Source: Azorhizobium sp943371865 (GTDB lineage Bacteria > Pseudomonadota > Alphaproteobacteria > Rhizobiales > Xanthobacteraceae). From it: a DNA stretch of 64,000 bases. Under the pieces are notes generated by a model. That model saw only the letters and a list, made by a program, of their open reading frames with translations, made no database searches and was not told where the DNA came from. Of this stretch, positions 1 to 9,352 are shown one piece after another (within the stretch, counting starts at the first letter, position 1; the number at the start of each line of letters is the position of its first letter). The position numbers were made by a program, and so were the translations under genes. Location of the stretch: NCBI RefSeq assembly GCF_943371865.1, contig NZ_CALRWL010000021.1, positions 21,736-85,735 on the forward strand, written 5' to 3'.

Positions 1-1
1 C

Positions 2-289
2 TCCGGCTGGACCATTCCCGTGCCGCGCGCCTCCATGTTCGCCTGGGCGCCGATCCCCGAGCCGTTCCGCGCCATGGGCAGCGTGGAATTCGCCAAGCTG
101 CTGATCGAGAAGGCGGAAGTGGCCGTGGCCCCCGGCGTCGGCTTCGGCGAGCATGGCGACGACTATGTGCGCATCGCGGTGGTGGAGAATGAGCAGCGCA
201 TCCGCCAGGCGGCGCGCAACATTCGCCGCTTCTTCGACCAGGCCGGCACGACGCTGCACAATGTGGTGCCGCTGACCGCCGCCCGCTGA
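2..289 (+). CDS. PLP-dependent aminotransferase, AlaC-like (C-terminal fragment)
   Basis: This is the last 95 codons of a class I/II fold aminotransferase that enters from the left edge of the window. The reading frame is open from base 2, so the start lies outside. The segment MGSVEFAKLLIEKAEV, followed by a PGVGFGEHGDDYVRIA stretch, contains the family's C-terminal substrate-carboxylate arginine region. It closely resembles glutamate-pyruvate aminotransferase AlaC/YfdZ; related alphaproteobacterial proteins are often named LL-diaminopimelate aminotransferase. The gene ends 61 bases before hom, and in this bacterial group the two are habitual neighbours, so cotranscription is likely. The catalytic lysine lies upstream and cannot be checked. 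Confidence 0.85.
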   Translation, partial: SGWTIPVPRASMFAWAPIPEPFRAMGSVEFAKLLIEKAEVAVAPGVGFGEHGDDYVRIAVVENEQRIRQAARNIRRFFDQAGTTLHNVVPLTAAR

Positions 290-350
290 TCGCCCCGAAA
301 CGCGGCCCGCACACGTGGCCGCCGACCTGCACAGGACATTCGTTCGTTCC

Positions 351-1667
351 ATGAGCCAATTGAGAGTGGGGCTGGCCGGCCTCGGCACCGTCGGCGTCGC
401 GGTGGTCCGCATGCTGGAGCGCCAGGCCGCCGAGATCGAAGCGCGCACCGGGCGCGCCATCAAAATCGTGGCCGTATCGGCCCGTGATCCCAAGAAGGAT
501 CGCGGCATCGACCTTGGCGGCGTGCGCTGGCACGCCGATCCGGTGGCGCTGGCGCGCGATCCGGAGATCGACGTGTTTGTCGAACTGATGGGTGGCGACG
601 GCGATCCCGCCAAGGCGGCGGTGGCCGCCGCGCTGGAAGCCGGCCGCCCGGTGGTCACCGCCAACAAGGCGCTGTTGGCCAAGCACGGTCTGGAGATGGC
701 CGAGCGGGCGGAAGCCTCCGGTGCCACGCTGCATTTCGAGGCGGCGGTGGCCGGCGGCATTCCCATCGTCAAGACCCTGCGCGAGTCGCTGGGCGGCAAC
801 CGCATCGAGCGGGTGTCGGGCATTCTCAACGGCACCTGCAACTACATCCTCACCCGCATGGCGGATGAGAAGATGGCGTTCGACACCTGCCTCGCCGAGG
901 CCCAGCGCCTCGGCTATGCGGAGGCCGATCCCACCTTCGACATCGACGGTCACGACACAGCCCACAAACTGGCGTTGCTCACCAGCCTCGCCTTCGGCAC
1001 CAAGGTGGATGCGGACGCCATCTATGTGGAGGGCATCCGCTCCTTGACCCTGGCGGATCTGGAAGCAGCCGACGAGCTAGGCTTCAAGGTGAAGCTGCTG
1101 GGCGTGGCGGTGCGCACCGACCAGGGCATCGAGCAGCGCGTGCATCCCACCATGGTGCCCAAGCACTGGCCCATCGCCCAGGTCTCCGGCGTCACCAATG
1201 CGGTGGCGGTGGATGGCGACGCGGTGAACCTCACTCTGGTCGGCCCCGGCGCCGGCGGCGCGGCCACCGCCTCGGCGGTGGTGGGCGATCTGGTGGATGT
1301 GGCCCGCGGCAACGGCGTCTATGCCTTCGGCCTGCCGGTGGCGACGTTGCAGGCCTCCGAACGGGCGCCCATGCAGCGCCATGAGGGCGGCTATTACATC
1401 CGCCTCTCCGCGGTGAACAAGCCGGGCACCGCCGCCACCATCGCGCGGCGCATGGCGGAGGAGGGGATTTCGCTGGAATCCATCGTCCAGCGCCGTCCGG
1501 CCCGCTCCCACGGCGCCTCTGCGGCCAATGCCGGCCCCGACGACGTCGCCGTCATTCTCATCACCTATGCCACCACCGAAGACGCGGTGCGCCGGGTGAT
1601 GGCCGCCATCGAGGCGGACGGGGTGATCGTCGGCCTTCCCCAGGTGATCCGCATCGAAAAGGACTGA
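351..1667 (+). CDS. hom: Homoserine dehydrogenase
   Basis: This enzyme reduces aspartate semialdehyde to homoserine with NAD(P)H, the branch point to threonine and methionine. The 438-residue protein opens with the Rossmann nucleotide loop GLAGLGTVG. The conserved catalytic region follows (SGILNGTCNYILTRM, then YAEADPTFDIDG). The C-terminal ~90 residues form an ACT domain (YYIRLSAVNKPGTAATIARR), the usual site of feedback control by threonine. The ATG at 351 was chosen because the nucleotide-binding loop then begins at about residue 8; an in-frame GTG at 315 would only add a non-conserved stretch. glpX starts 5 bases after the stop codon, which implies one operon. Confidence 0.95.
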   Translation: MSQLRVGLAGLGTVGVAVVRMLERQAAEIEARTGRAIKIVAVSARDPKKDRGIDLGGVRWHADPVALARDPEIDVFVELMGGDGDPAKAAVAAALEAGRPVVTANKALLAKHGLEMAERAEASGATLHFEAAVAGGIPIVKTLRESLGGNRIERVSGILNGTCNYILTRMADEKMAFDTCLAEAQRLGYAEADPTFDIDGHDTAHKLALLTSLAFGTKVDADAIYVEGIRSLTLADLEAADELGFKVKLLGVAVRTDQGIEQRVHPTMVPKHWPIAQVSGVTNAVAVDGDAVNLTLVGPGAGGAATASAVVGDLVDVARGNGVYAFGLPVATLQASERAPMQRHEGGYYIRLSAVNKPGTAATIARRMAEEGISLESIVQRRPARSHGASAANAGPDDVAVILITYATTEDAVRRVMAAIEADGVIVGLPQVIRIEKD

Positions 1668-1672
1668 CCCTT

Positions 1673-2662
1673 ATGTCCGCCTCCCGCGTGCCGCAGCAAT
1701 TGGACCGCCGTCTCGCCCTCGACCTGGTGCGAGTGACCGAGAGCGCGGCGGTGGCCGCGGCGGTGCTGCGCGGGCGCGGCGACGAGCAGTCCGCCGATGA
1801 AGCCGCCATCGCGGCGGCCCATCGGGAACTGGCGCACATGGCGATCAGCGGACGGGTGGTGATCGGCGAAGGGGTGGAGGGGGAAGTTCCCCACCTGTTC
1901 ATCGGTCAGAGCGTGGGGGCCGGCGGCGAAACCGTGGACATCGCCGCCGATGCGCTGGAAGGCACCACCTTGTGTGCCAAGAACATGCCCGGCTCCATTG
2001 CCGTGATGGTGCTGGCGGCGCCCGGCTCTCTGCTCAATGCCCCGCCGGTCTATATGGACAAGGTGGCGATCGGCCCCGGCTATCCCGCCGGCGTGGTGTC
2101 GCTCACCGCTAGCCCTGAGGACAATATCCGTGCGCTGGCCCAGGCCAAGGGTGTCTCCCCCTCGGAGATCACTGCTTTGGTGCTGGACCGTCCCCGCCAT
2201 GCGGCGCTGATCGCCGCGGTGCGGGCGGTGGGTGCGTCGGTGAAGCTCATCACCGATGGCGACGTGGCCGGCATCATCCACACCACCAATCCCCGCGACA
2301 GCGGCGTGGACATTTATCTCGGCATCGGCGGTGCCCCGGAAGGCGTGCTGGCCGCCGCGGCGCTGCGCTGCATCGGCGGGCAGATGCAGGGGCGTCTGAT
2401 CCTCGACACCGAGGCCAAGCGGAGCCTCGCCAAGGCGCTGGGCATTCGCGATTTCACCAAGGTCTATGACCTGGAAGAGATGGTGCGCGGCGATTGCCTG
2501 GTGGCCGCCACCGGCGTCACCGACGGGGCGCTGCTGCATGGGGTGCGGTTTGGACGCGACATGGTGGAGACCGACACGCTGCTGATGCGCGCCGCCACCG
2601 GCACCGTGCGCCATATCGCCACCCAGCATCGCGACCTCGACAAGTTCCAGCTGGACGCGTGA
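1673..2662 (+). CDS. glpX: Class II fructose-1,6-bisphosphatase
   Basis: This 329-residue GlpX-family phosphatase hydrolyses fructose 1,6-bisphosphate in gluconeogenesis. In autotrophs the same family can also act on sedoheptulose 1,7-bisphosphate in the Calvin cycle. Visible family signatures are the N-terminal helix with RVTESAAVAAA, the metal-site segment VVIGEGVEGEVPHL, DALEGTTLCAKNMPGS, and the glycine-rich GIGGAPEGVLAAAALRCIGG near residue 220. The length is normal for the family. It starts 5 bases after hom and is separated from recJ by a membrane-protein gene; hom-glpX-recJ is the common alphaproteobacterial order. Confidence 0.95.
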   Translation: MSASRVPQQLDRRLALDLVRVTESAAVAAAVLRGRGDEQSADEAAIAAAHRELAHMAISGRVVIGEGVEGEVPHLFIGQSVGAGGETVDIAADALEGTTLCAKNMPGSIAVMVLAAPGSLLNAPPVYMDKVAIGPGYPAGVVSLTASPEDNIRALAQAKGVSPSEITALVLDRPRHAALIAAVRAVGASVKLITDGDVAGIIHTTNPRDSGVDIYLGIGGAPEGVLAAAALRCIGGQMQGRLILDTEAKRSLAKALGIRDFTKVYDLEEMVRGDCLVAATGVTDGALLHGVRFGRDMVETDTLLMRAATGTVRHIATQHRDLDKFQLDA

Positions 2663-2720
2663 GCCGCGCCCGCGCGGCCTCAGTCCGGGGCTTTGGCCCG
2701 CGCAGTGAGGGAGGCGGCGG

Positions 2721-3986
2721 ATGCAAGACCTGCTGACGCAAAACCTCCTGATGCGCCTCGCCATTGCGCTGGGTATCGGCCTGGTGGTGGGCATCGAACG
2801 CGGCTGGCAGACTCGGACCCTTCATAATGGCAAGCGCACCGCCGGGGTGCGCACCTTTGCCCTCGTCGGCCTGCTGGGCGGCGTGGTCGCGGCGGTAACG
2901 CAAGCCCTGTCCAGCCCACTGCTCCTGGCGGTGGGGTTCGCCGTGTTTGCGGCCATCTTCGGCGGGCTGTCTTGGCGGGAATTGCGGGCCCGCCGCCAAT
3001 TCAGCGCCACCGGTCTGGTGGCCGGCCTTCTGGTGTTCTGCCTCGGCGCGTTGGCGGTGCTGGGCGATCCAAGAGTAGCGGGGGCCGCCGCCATCGCGGC
3101 CACCGCCATCCTCGCCAGCCGCAACATGCTGCATGGTCTGGTCCGGCGGCTCACCTGGGTGGAACTGCGCTCGGCTTTGGTGTTGCTGGCCATGACGGTG
3201 ATCGTGCTGCCCTGGCTGCCCGACCGGACCATCGATCCGTTCCACAGCATCAATCTGCGTGAGATCTGGCTGTTCACCGTGATGACCGCGGCCATTTCCT
3301 ATGCGGGCTATGTGGCCATCAAGGTGGCGGGGCCGCAGATCGGCATCCTGATCAGCGCCCTGGCCGGGGCGCTCGCCTCCTCCACGGCGGTCACCATCGC
3401 CTTTGCCCGGCGATCCGTGGCGGGGGATCCGGTGCAACTGCTGGCCGGTGGGGCGGCGCTGGCGGGCATGGTGTCGCTGCTGCGGGTGCTGGTGTTGCTG
3501 GCCATGGTGGCCCCTGGCCTGCTGACCGTCGTGGCCCCGCCCGCAGGCGCAGCGGCGCTGGCATTCGGCGTGGCCGGCGCCGTCCTGCTGCGGCGGCAGG
3601 AACAGGCGGCGGCAGGGCCGTCATCGCCGGGAAATCCCTTCGAACTGCGGCCCTTGCTGCTGTTCGCCGCGCTGTTTGCAGCAGTGTGTGCGCTCAGCGG
3701 CTGGCTGCTCCAGGTGGTGGGGTCCGGCGGCTTGCTGATGATCACCGGGGTGGCCGGCCTGGTGGACGTGGATGTGGCCACCTTGAACGTGGCGCGGCTG
3801 CCAACCGGCACCGTCCCTCCGCAGACTGCCGCGCTGGCCATTCTCACCGCGCTGTTGGTGAATGCCCTGGCGCGGGTAGCCTATGCGGCGGTGAGTGGCA
3901 CCTGGGCCTTTGCGGGGCGCCTGCTGCTGGCCACCCTTGGCGCGGTGGCGGTGGGCGGCGGCGTGTTCCTGGCGCTGCACGCATGA
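2721..3986 (+). CDS. MgtC/SapB and DUF4010 family membrane protein
   Basis: This 421-residue inner-membrane protein of unknown substrate is almost entirely hydrophobic helices. The N-terminal third carries the MgtC/SapB-like motif GIGLVVGIERGWQTRT and ends near the phrase ATAILASRNMLHGL. The remainder matches the DUF4010 architecture, including GALASSTAVTIAFARRS and a last section with DVDVATLNVARL. Proteins of this two-part type are widespread, but their transport function is not established; MgtC itself is linked to magnesium limitation and virulence. The gene lies between glpX and recJ, an unusual insertion into that block. It overlaps no neighbour. Confidence 0.85.
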   Translation: MQDLLTQNLLMRLAIALGIGLVVGIERGWQTRTLHNGKRTAGVRTFALVGLLGGVVAAVTQALSSPLLLAVGFAVFAAIFGGLSWRELRARRQFSATGLVAGLLVFCLGALAVLGDPRVAGAAAIAATAILASRNMLHGLVRRLTWVELRSALVLLAMTVIVLPWLPDRTIDPFHSINLREIWLFTVMTAAISYAGYVAIKVAGPQIGILISALAGALASSTAVTIAFARRSVAGDPVQLLAGGAALAGMVSLLRVLVLLAMVAPGLLTVVAPPAGAAALAFGVAGAVLLRRQEQAAAGPSSPGNPFELRPLLLFAALFAAVCALSGWLLQVVGSGGLLMITGVAGLVDVDVATLNVARLPTGTVPPQTAALAILTALLVNALARVAYAAVSGTWAFAGRLLLATLGAVAVGGGVFLALHA

Positions 3987-4041
3987 CACGCACAGGAGCC
4001 CTGCGCGTCCGGACTCGACGCGACCCATCGGCTCTGTCTTC

Positions 4042-5850
4042 ATGGCGCCCGTGAACATCGCCCTGACGAATCGCCCCTTTCTCAACGTCGCGCGATCCGC
4101 CACGGGGAAAGTCTGGCGCGATCGGCTGGACGTGCGCGCGTCCCAGGCGGCGCTGGCCATCGCCCAGCGGCACCATGTGCCGGATCTGGTGGCCCGGATT
4201 CTGGCCGGGCGCGGCGTCGATCTGGATGAGGTTCCGGCCTATCTCGACCCCACCATCCGCGCCCTGCTGCCCGATCCCGATACGCTGACCGACATGGGCG
4301 CGGCGGTGGATCGCATCGCCCGCGCCGTGACCAACGGCGAGCAGGTGGCGGTGTTCGGCGATTATGATGTGGACGGCGCCACATCCACCGCTCTGCTGGT
4401 GGATGTTCTGCGGTCCGGTGGGCTCGACCCCTTCTTCCACATTCCCGACCGCATCTTCGAGGGCTACGGCCCCAATGTGGGTGCCATCGAGCAATTGGCG
4501 GCGCGCGGCACCACCTTGCTGGTGACAGTCGACTGCGGCACCACCAGCACCGAGCCGCTCGCCGCCGCCAAGGCGCTGGGCATGGATGTGGTGGTGATCG
4601 ATCACCATCAGGCCGGCGAGCATCTCCCGCCCGCGGTCGCCATCGTCAATCCCAATCGCGAGGACGACCTGTCGGGCCTCGGCCATCTGTGCGCGGTGGG
4701 CCTGGTGTTCGTCACCATGGTCGGCCTGGTTCGGCGCCTGCGGGAACTGAACCACTGGACCACCGACCGGCCCGCGCCCGATCTGCTGGCGGCGCTGGAT
4801 CTGGTGGCCCTGGGCACCGTGGCGGACGTGGTGCCGCTGAAGGGGCTGAACCGGGCCTATGTCACCAAGGGCCTGATCGCGCTGCGCCGCCGCCAGCGGC
4901 CGGGCCTCACCGCCCTGATGGACTGCGCCCGGCTGGATGGTCCGCCCCGGCCCTGGCATCTGGGTTTCCTGCTGGGACCGCGCATCAATGCCGGCGGGCG
5001 GATCGGCGATGCGACGCTGGGCACGCGCCTGCTTCTGACGCGCGATCCGGTGGAGGCGCGCACCATTGCCGCCGAACTGGACCGCCTGAACAGCGAGCGC
5101 CAGGCGGTGGAACAGGGCATCCTCGCCGCCGCCGAGGCGGAAGCCCAATTGGCCATGGGCATCGACAATTCCGGTGCCACCGTCGTGGTCAGTGGAGATG
5201 GCTGGCACCCCGGCGTGGTCGGGTTGGTGGCCTCGCGGCTGAAGGAGCGCTTCGCCCGCCCGGCCTTCGCCATCGCCTTTACCGGCAATACCGGCACCGG
5301 CTCCGGCCGCTCCATTCCCGGCGTGGACCTGGGCCGGGCGGTGCGCGGCGCGGTGGAGCGGGGGCTTCTGGTCAAGGGCGGCGGCCATGCCATGGCGGCG
5401 GGCCTCACTGTGGAGCGGGCGCATCTGGGCGATCTGCGCGCCTATCTGGAAGCGGAACTGGCCCCCGCGGTCGCCCGCGCCGAGGGCGAGGGCACGCTGA
5501 CCATCGACGGCGCCCTCACCGCCAGCGGCGCCACGCCGGCTTTGCTGGAGCAGGTGGCCAAGGCTGGCCCCTACGGGGCCGGCAATCCCGATCCGGTGTT
5601 CGCCTTCCCGGCCCATCGGCTCACTTATGCGGAGGCGTTCGGCGCCGGGCATGTGCGGGCCAAGCTTGTGGCCGGAGACGGCTCCTCGCTGAAGGCGGTG
5701 GCCTTTCGCTGCGCCGAGGAGCCCTTGGGTCGGGCGATCCTGGCCGCGCGCGGCCGCAGCGTGCATGTGGCCGGTGCGCTGGAACTGGAGCAATGGCAGG
5801 GCGAAGCCCGCGTCGGCTTCCGCATCCGCGACATTGCGGAGATGGGCTGA
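4042..5850 (+). CDS. recJ: Single-stranded-DNA-specific exonuclease RecJ
   Basis: RecJ degrades single-stranded DNA 5' to 3' in recombination and mismatch repair. The 602-residue product has the DHH phosphoesterase motifs DYDVDG at residues 107-112 and DHH at 188-190. The DHHA1 motif GGGHAMAAG lies near residue 446, followed by an OB-fold C-terminus. The ATG at 4042 gives the normal family N-terminus (FLNVARSATGKVWRDR). Upstream in-frame starts would run into the preceding membrane-protein gene. It ends only 3 bases from the stop of the convergent transporter gene, so the two transcripts must overlap or end inside each other's coding sequence. Confidence 0.95.
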   Translation: MAPVNIALTNRPFLNVARSATGKVWRDRLDVRASQAALAIAQRHHVPDLVARILAGRGVDLDEVPAYLDPTIRALLPDPDTLTDMGAAVDRIARAVTNGEQVAVFGDYDVDGATSTALLVDVLRSGGLDPFFHIPDRIFEGYGPNVGAIEQLAARGTTLLVTVDCGTTSTEPLAAAKALGMDVVVIDHHQAGEHLPPAVAIVNPNREDDLSGLGHLCAVGLVFVTMVGLVRRLRELNHWTTDRPAPDLLAALDLVALGTVADVVPLKGLNRAYVTKGLIALRRRQRPGLTALMDCARLDGPPRPWHLGFLLGPRINAGGRIGDATLGTRLLLTRDPVEARTIAAELDRLNSERQAVEQGILAAAEAEAQLAMGIDNSGATVVVSGDGWHPGVVGLVASRLKERFARPAFAIAFTGNTGTGSGRSIPGVDLGRAVRGAVERGLLVKGGGHAMAAGLTVERAHLGDLRAYLEAELAPAVARAEGEGTLTIDGALTASGATPALLEQVAKAGPYGAGNPDPVFAFPAHRLTYAEAFGAGHVRAKLVAGDGSSLKAVAFRCAEEPLGRAILAARGRSVHVAGALELEQWQGEARVGFRIRDIAEMG

Positions 5851-5853
5851 GCG

Positions 5854-7221
5854 TCAGGCGCGATCGTCGGCCATGGTGCTGGCGGTGGCGCTTGCATCGG
5901 CGGGGATGAAGCGGATCAGCACGCAGCACACCAGGGCGGTAGCAGCGAAATAAAGGCCCGGCGCCGCGTGCCAGCCGGTGACCTTCACCAGCACCGTCGC
6001 CACCAGCGGCGCGGTGCCGCCGAACAGCGCCAGCGCCACATTGTATCCCAGCGACAGCGCCGTGCAGCGCATGGCGGGCGGATGAAGCGCCACAAACACC
6101 GCGGGCAGGGCACCCAAAAAGATGGCGGCCAACAGCGCCAGACCCACCTGGGCCAGGGTGATCGCCAGCAGCGTGCCGGTGGAGGCCAGCATCAGCAAGG
6201 GGATGGCCAGAGCCATGGTGAGAAGCGCGCCGATGAACAGCAATCGCTTGCGGCCGATGCGGTCGGACACATGGCCCATGCCCAGCGTCGCCAGCAGCCC
6301 GACCACCAGTCCCAGTGTGCCGATGCCCAGCGCGGTCTGGTAGGGCAGGCCGAGAATGTCATTGGCATAGCTGATGAACCAGACGAACACGAGATAGTAG
6401 CCCACCGACGCCACCCAGTTCAGCCCGGCCGCCAGGGCCATGTGGCGGCCCTCCTGGCGCAGAGCGGCGCGCAGCGGCTGCGGCTCCACGGTGTGGGTCG
6501 CGACCAGCCGGCTGAAGGCGGGCGAATCCGGCACACCGAACCGCACCCACAGCCCGGCGACGCCCACCAGCAGGCCGCTGAGGAAGGCCAGACGCCAGCC
6601 CCATTGCGTCATGGCGTCCGCGGGCAGCACTTCCACCAGCAGCCAGCCAACGCCCGCGCCCAGCAAGCCGCCGATCATGGCGCCGAAATTGGCGACGCTG
6701 CCATAGAGGCCGCGCTGATTCTCGGGCGCCTGCTCCACCAGGAAGACAATGGAGCCGGAAAACTCGCCGCCGGTGGACAGGCCCTGCACCAGCCGCAGCA
6801 CCGTCAGCAGCACCGGTGCCAGCAGCCCGACGCTCTGATAGGTGGGCAGCAGCCCCATGAGCGCGGTGGGCAGCGCCATGAAGGCCACCGACAGGGTGAG
6901 CATTTCCCGTCGCCCCAGGCGGTCGCCGATCTGTCCGAACACGATGCCGCCCAGCGGGCGGGCCAGGAAGCCGAGCGCGAACACCGCATAGCTGCTGATG
7001 AGGGCGGCCAGCGCATCGGTGTCGGGAAAGAAGTGGCTGGCGATGAACGGCGCCATCACGCCATAGAGCGCGAAATCGTACCATTCCAGCACATTGCCCA
7101 CGACCCCGGCGATGATGACGCGGCGCCGCGCGTTACGGGGATCGGATACGGCGGCGGCGTCGTGCACCGGCGGGCTCCTGTGTCGCGGTCGGGGCGAATG
7201 CCGCTGCGATTCGCCGCCCAT
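5854..7221 (-). CDS. MFS transporter, metabolite:H+ symporter (MHS) type
   Basis: This is a 12-helix major facilitator protein of about 455 residues. The opening VVGNVLEWYDFALYG is the signature of the metabolite:H+ symporter subfamily, which includes alpha-ketoglutarate, citrate, shikimate and proline/betaine carriers. The loop 2-3 motif GQIGDRLGRREML and the loop 8-9 motif GHVSDRIGRKRLL are both present, as is RLVQGLSTGGEFSGS. The ATG at 7221 is preferred over a TTG three codons earlier. The substrate cannot be told from sequence; a small carboxylate or osmolyte is the family norm. It converges with recJ. Confidence 0.88.
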   Translation of the reverse strand: MGGESQRHSPRPRHRSPPVHDAAAVSDPRNARRRVIIAGVVGNVLEWYDFALYGVMAPFIASHFFPDTDALAALISSYAVFALGFLARPLGGIVFGQIGDRLGRREMLTLSVAFMALPTALMGLLPTYQSVGLLAPVLLTVLRLVQGLSTGGEFSGSIVFLVEQAPENQRGLYGSVANFGAMIGGLLGAGVGWLLVEVLPADAMTQWGWRLAFLSGLLVGVAGLWVRFGVPDSPAFSRLVATHTVEPQPLRAALRQEGRHMALAAGLNWVASVGYYLVFVWFISYANDILGLPYQTALGIGTLGLVVGLLATLGMGHVSDRIGRKRLLFIGALLTMALAIPLLMLASTGTLLAITLAQVGLALLAAIFLGALPAVFVALHPPAMRCTALSLGYNVALALFGGTAPLVATVLVKVTGWHAAPGLYFAATALVCCVLIRFIPADASATASTMADDRA

Positions 7222-7264
7222 GATCGTCAATGGGCGGACGCTTGGATACCAGGGTGGCGCGCGC

Positions 7265-8569
7265 CTAACGCTTCGAATCCGGCGTCGGGTTCCGGCGGGG
7301 ACGATCGATGAGGATACCCCGGGTCACCGCCGCCGCGCCAAACTTGGCGCGGACCGCGTCCATGGCGGTCTCTGTGGCCTTGAGCCGTTCCGTGGAGGTG
7401 TCCACCAGATCCGCCGGGTCGGCCTCGCTTCCTTCCGAAAGATCCGACAGTCCGACGCCGATCAGGCGAAACGGCGTACCGTCCACCTCCTTCAGCAGCA
7501 GATCATGGGCGGCGGCATACAGCCTGGCGGCGAGGCGGGTGGGGCTTTCCAGGGCGCGGGAGCGGGTGCGGGCGCGGAAGTCGGCGGTCTTCAGCTTCAG
7601 CGTCACCGTGCGTCCGGCGCTGTCCGCCTGTTTCAGGCGGGTGCAGACCTTCTCGCACAGGGCGTAGAGCGTCTGCTCCAAAGGCCGCAGGTCGCGCAAA
7701 TCGGTATCGAAGGTGGTTTCCGCCGAAACGCTCTTGGCCTCCCGGTCCGGCGTGACGATGCGCGCATCCAGGCCCCGCGCCAGTTTCCACAATCGCAGGC
7801 CCTCGGCGCCATAGCGACGGGCCAGGTCCTTCTCGTCGGCGCGCTGGAGATCGGCGATCAGGGGGAAGCCGTCGCGGGTGAGTTTGGCGCCGAAGGCCGG
7901 CCCCACGCCCCAGATGAAGGTGACGGGGCGCGGCGCGAGGAAGGCGGGTGCTTCCTCCAGCCCCAGCACCGAATAGCCGCGCGGCTTGTCCAGGTCGGAC
8001 GCGGTCTTGGCCAGGAACTTGTTGGCCGCCAGCCCCACCGAAATGCTGATGCCGATCTCGCTTTCCACCCGCGCGGCAAAGCGCGCCAGCACGCGCGCGG
8101 GGCTCAGGCGGTGCAAGCGCTCGGTGCCGGTGAGATCGAGGAAGGCTTCGTCGATGGAGAGCGGTTCCACCAGAGGCGTCAGTTCCTGCATCAGCGCCCG
8201 CACCTGCCGGCCCACGGCGACATATTTCGCCATGTTGGGCTTCACGATCACCGCGTTGGGGCACAGCGCCTTGGCCTTGTACATGGGCATGGCCGAGCGC
8301 ACGCCGGAGATGCGGGCGATATAGCAGCAGGTAGACACCACCCCGCGCACGCCGCCGCCGATAATCACCGGCACGTCGGCCAGGCTGGGGTCATCGCGCT
8401 TCTCCACGGCCGCATAGAAGGCGTCGCAATCCACATGGGCCACGCTCAGCGTGTGGATCTTCGGATGGCGCACCAGCCGTGGGCTGCCGCAGGCCGGACA
8501 GCGCGGCGCCGCCCCCGCATCCGCCAGGCAGTCGCGGCAGAATCCGGGGACGGGCAGGGCGTCGCTCAT
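7265..8569 (-). CDS. dinB: DNA polymerase IV (Y family) with N-terminal zinc ribbon
   Basis: This is a Y-family translesion polymerase of about 434 residues. The palm carries the catalytic motifs VDCDAFYAAVE and SIDEAFLDLTG. A little-finger domain and a short C-terminal tail follow, with no clear beta-clamp QxxLF motif visible at the very end. The first ~35 residues form an extra module with two cysteine pairs (CRDC and CPAC), a likely zinc ribbon seen in a subset of alphaproteobacterial DinB proteins. The ATG at 8569 lies 2 bases after the stop of the DUF3572 gene; a TTG at 8575 would overlap it. The two genes are surely cotranscribed. Confidence 0.93.
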   Translation of the reverse strand: MSDALPVPGFCRDCLADAGAAPRCPACGSPRLVRHPKIHTLSVAHVDCDAFYAAVEKRDDPSLADVPVIIGGGVRGVVSTCCYIARISGVRSAMPMYKAKALCPNAVIVKPNMAKYVAVGRQVRALMQELTPLVEPLSIDEAFLDLTGTERLHRLSPARVLARFAARVESEIGISISVGLAANKFLAKTASDLDKPRGYSVLGLEEAPAFLAPRPVTFIWGVGPAFGAKLTRDGFPLIADLQRADEKDLARRYGAEGLRLWKLARGLDARIVTPDREAKSVSAETTFDTDLRDLRPLEQTLYALCEKVCTRLKQADSAGRTVTLKLKTADFRARTRSRALESPTRLAARLYAAAHDLLLKEVDGTPFRLIGVGLSDLSEGSEADPADLVDTSTERLKATETAMDAVRAKFGAAAVTRGILIDRPRRNPTPDSKR

Positions 8570-8571
8570 GC

Positions 8572-8886
8572 TCAATGGGGCCGGCGGACCACCGAATCGG
8601 GATCGGCGGGCGGGCTCAAAAGGTCGTGGGCGCGCTGCACGGCGGCGGGCTGAAGCTGGGCATGGGCGCAGAACACCAGCAGCAGCGGCTCGTCGGACAG
8701 GAGGTAGGCCAGAACGCCGGCGCCGAAGTCCGGGCGCCGCGCGGCAGTGCGCAAGCCTGACGGATCAAGGCCTGTGGCCTCCAGGAAGCCGGCGATGCGC
8801 TCGCCGTCCCCGGCCAGAAAGGACAGGGCGGAGATGGCGATGTCGTCGGCCCGCGCGCGTTCCGCGGGGCGTTCTTTGATGGGCAT
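8572..8886 (-). CDS. DUF3572 family protein
   Basis: This 104-residue acidic, mostly helical protein belongs to the DUF3572 family, which is restricted to alphaproteobacteria and has no assigned function. Recognisable parts are the N-terminal DDIAISALSFLAGDGERIAGFL and the central GLDPSGLRTAARRPDFGAGV. It sits directly upstream of dinB and divergent from divK with a 97-base gap, an arrangement conserved in the order. This may reflect shared regulation rather than shared biochemistry. No signal peptide or membrane segment is seen. Confidence 0.85.
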   Translation of the reverse strand: MPIKERPAERARADDIAISALSFLAGDGERIAGFLEATGLDPSGLRTAARRPDFGAGVLAYLLSDEPLLLVFCAHAQLQPAAVQRAHDLLSPPADPDSVVRRPH

Positions 8887-8983
8887 TTGCGCTTCCGAAA
8901 CGAATGACGTCTAGCTATCCCATCATGTCCGATCCGCCCGCGCCTGCGAAGCGGCATATGAGACGGCCCGGGGGGCAAGACAG

Positions 8984-9352
8984 ATGCCGAAGACAGTGAT
9001 GATTGTGGAAGACAATGAGCTGAACATGAAGCTCTTCCACGATCTGCTGGAGGCCCATGGCTACCGGACCGTGGAAACCCGCAACGGCATTGAGGCCATG
9101 GATCTGGCGCGCGCCCACCAGCCGGACCTGATCCTCATGGATATCCAGTTGCCGGAAGTCTCCGGGCTGGAGGTCACCAAATGGCTGAAGGCGGATCCGG
9201 AGCTGAAGTCGATCCCGGTGGTGGCGGTGACCGCCTTCGCCATGAAGGGCGACGAAGAGCGCATTCGCGCCGGTGGCTGCGAGGCCTATTTGTCCAAGCC
9301 GATCTCGGTCGCCAAGTTCCTGGAGACGGTAAAGCTGTTTGCCGGCGGCTGA
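8984..9352 (+). CDS. divK: Single-domain response regulator DivK
   Basis: DivK is a stand-alone receiver domain that couples the PleC/DivJ kinases to CtrA control of the alphaproteobacterial cell cycle and polarity. The 122-residue product has acidic pocket residues E9 and D10, the phosphoacceptor D53 in LILMDIQLP, T83 and K105, all at the positions expected for DivK. There is no output domain. In most relatives pleD, a diguanylate cyclase response regulator, follows immediately; here a hairpin-rich non-coding stretch follows instead. Confidence 0.95.
   Translation: MPKTVMIVEDNELNMKLFHDLLEAHGYRTVETRNGIEAMDLARAHQPDLILMDIQLPEVSGLEVTKWLKADPELKSIPVVAVTAFAMKGDEERIRAGGCEAYLSKPISVAKFLETVKLFAGG

Noticed and set aside
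3844..5793. A 649-codon frame antisense to recJ
   Set aside because: It is a shadow of the strongly biased recJ codons (Gly/His/Gln-rich translation, no homology pattern). RecJ motifs on the plus strand are unambiguous.
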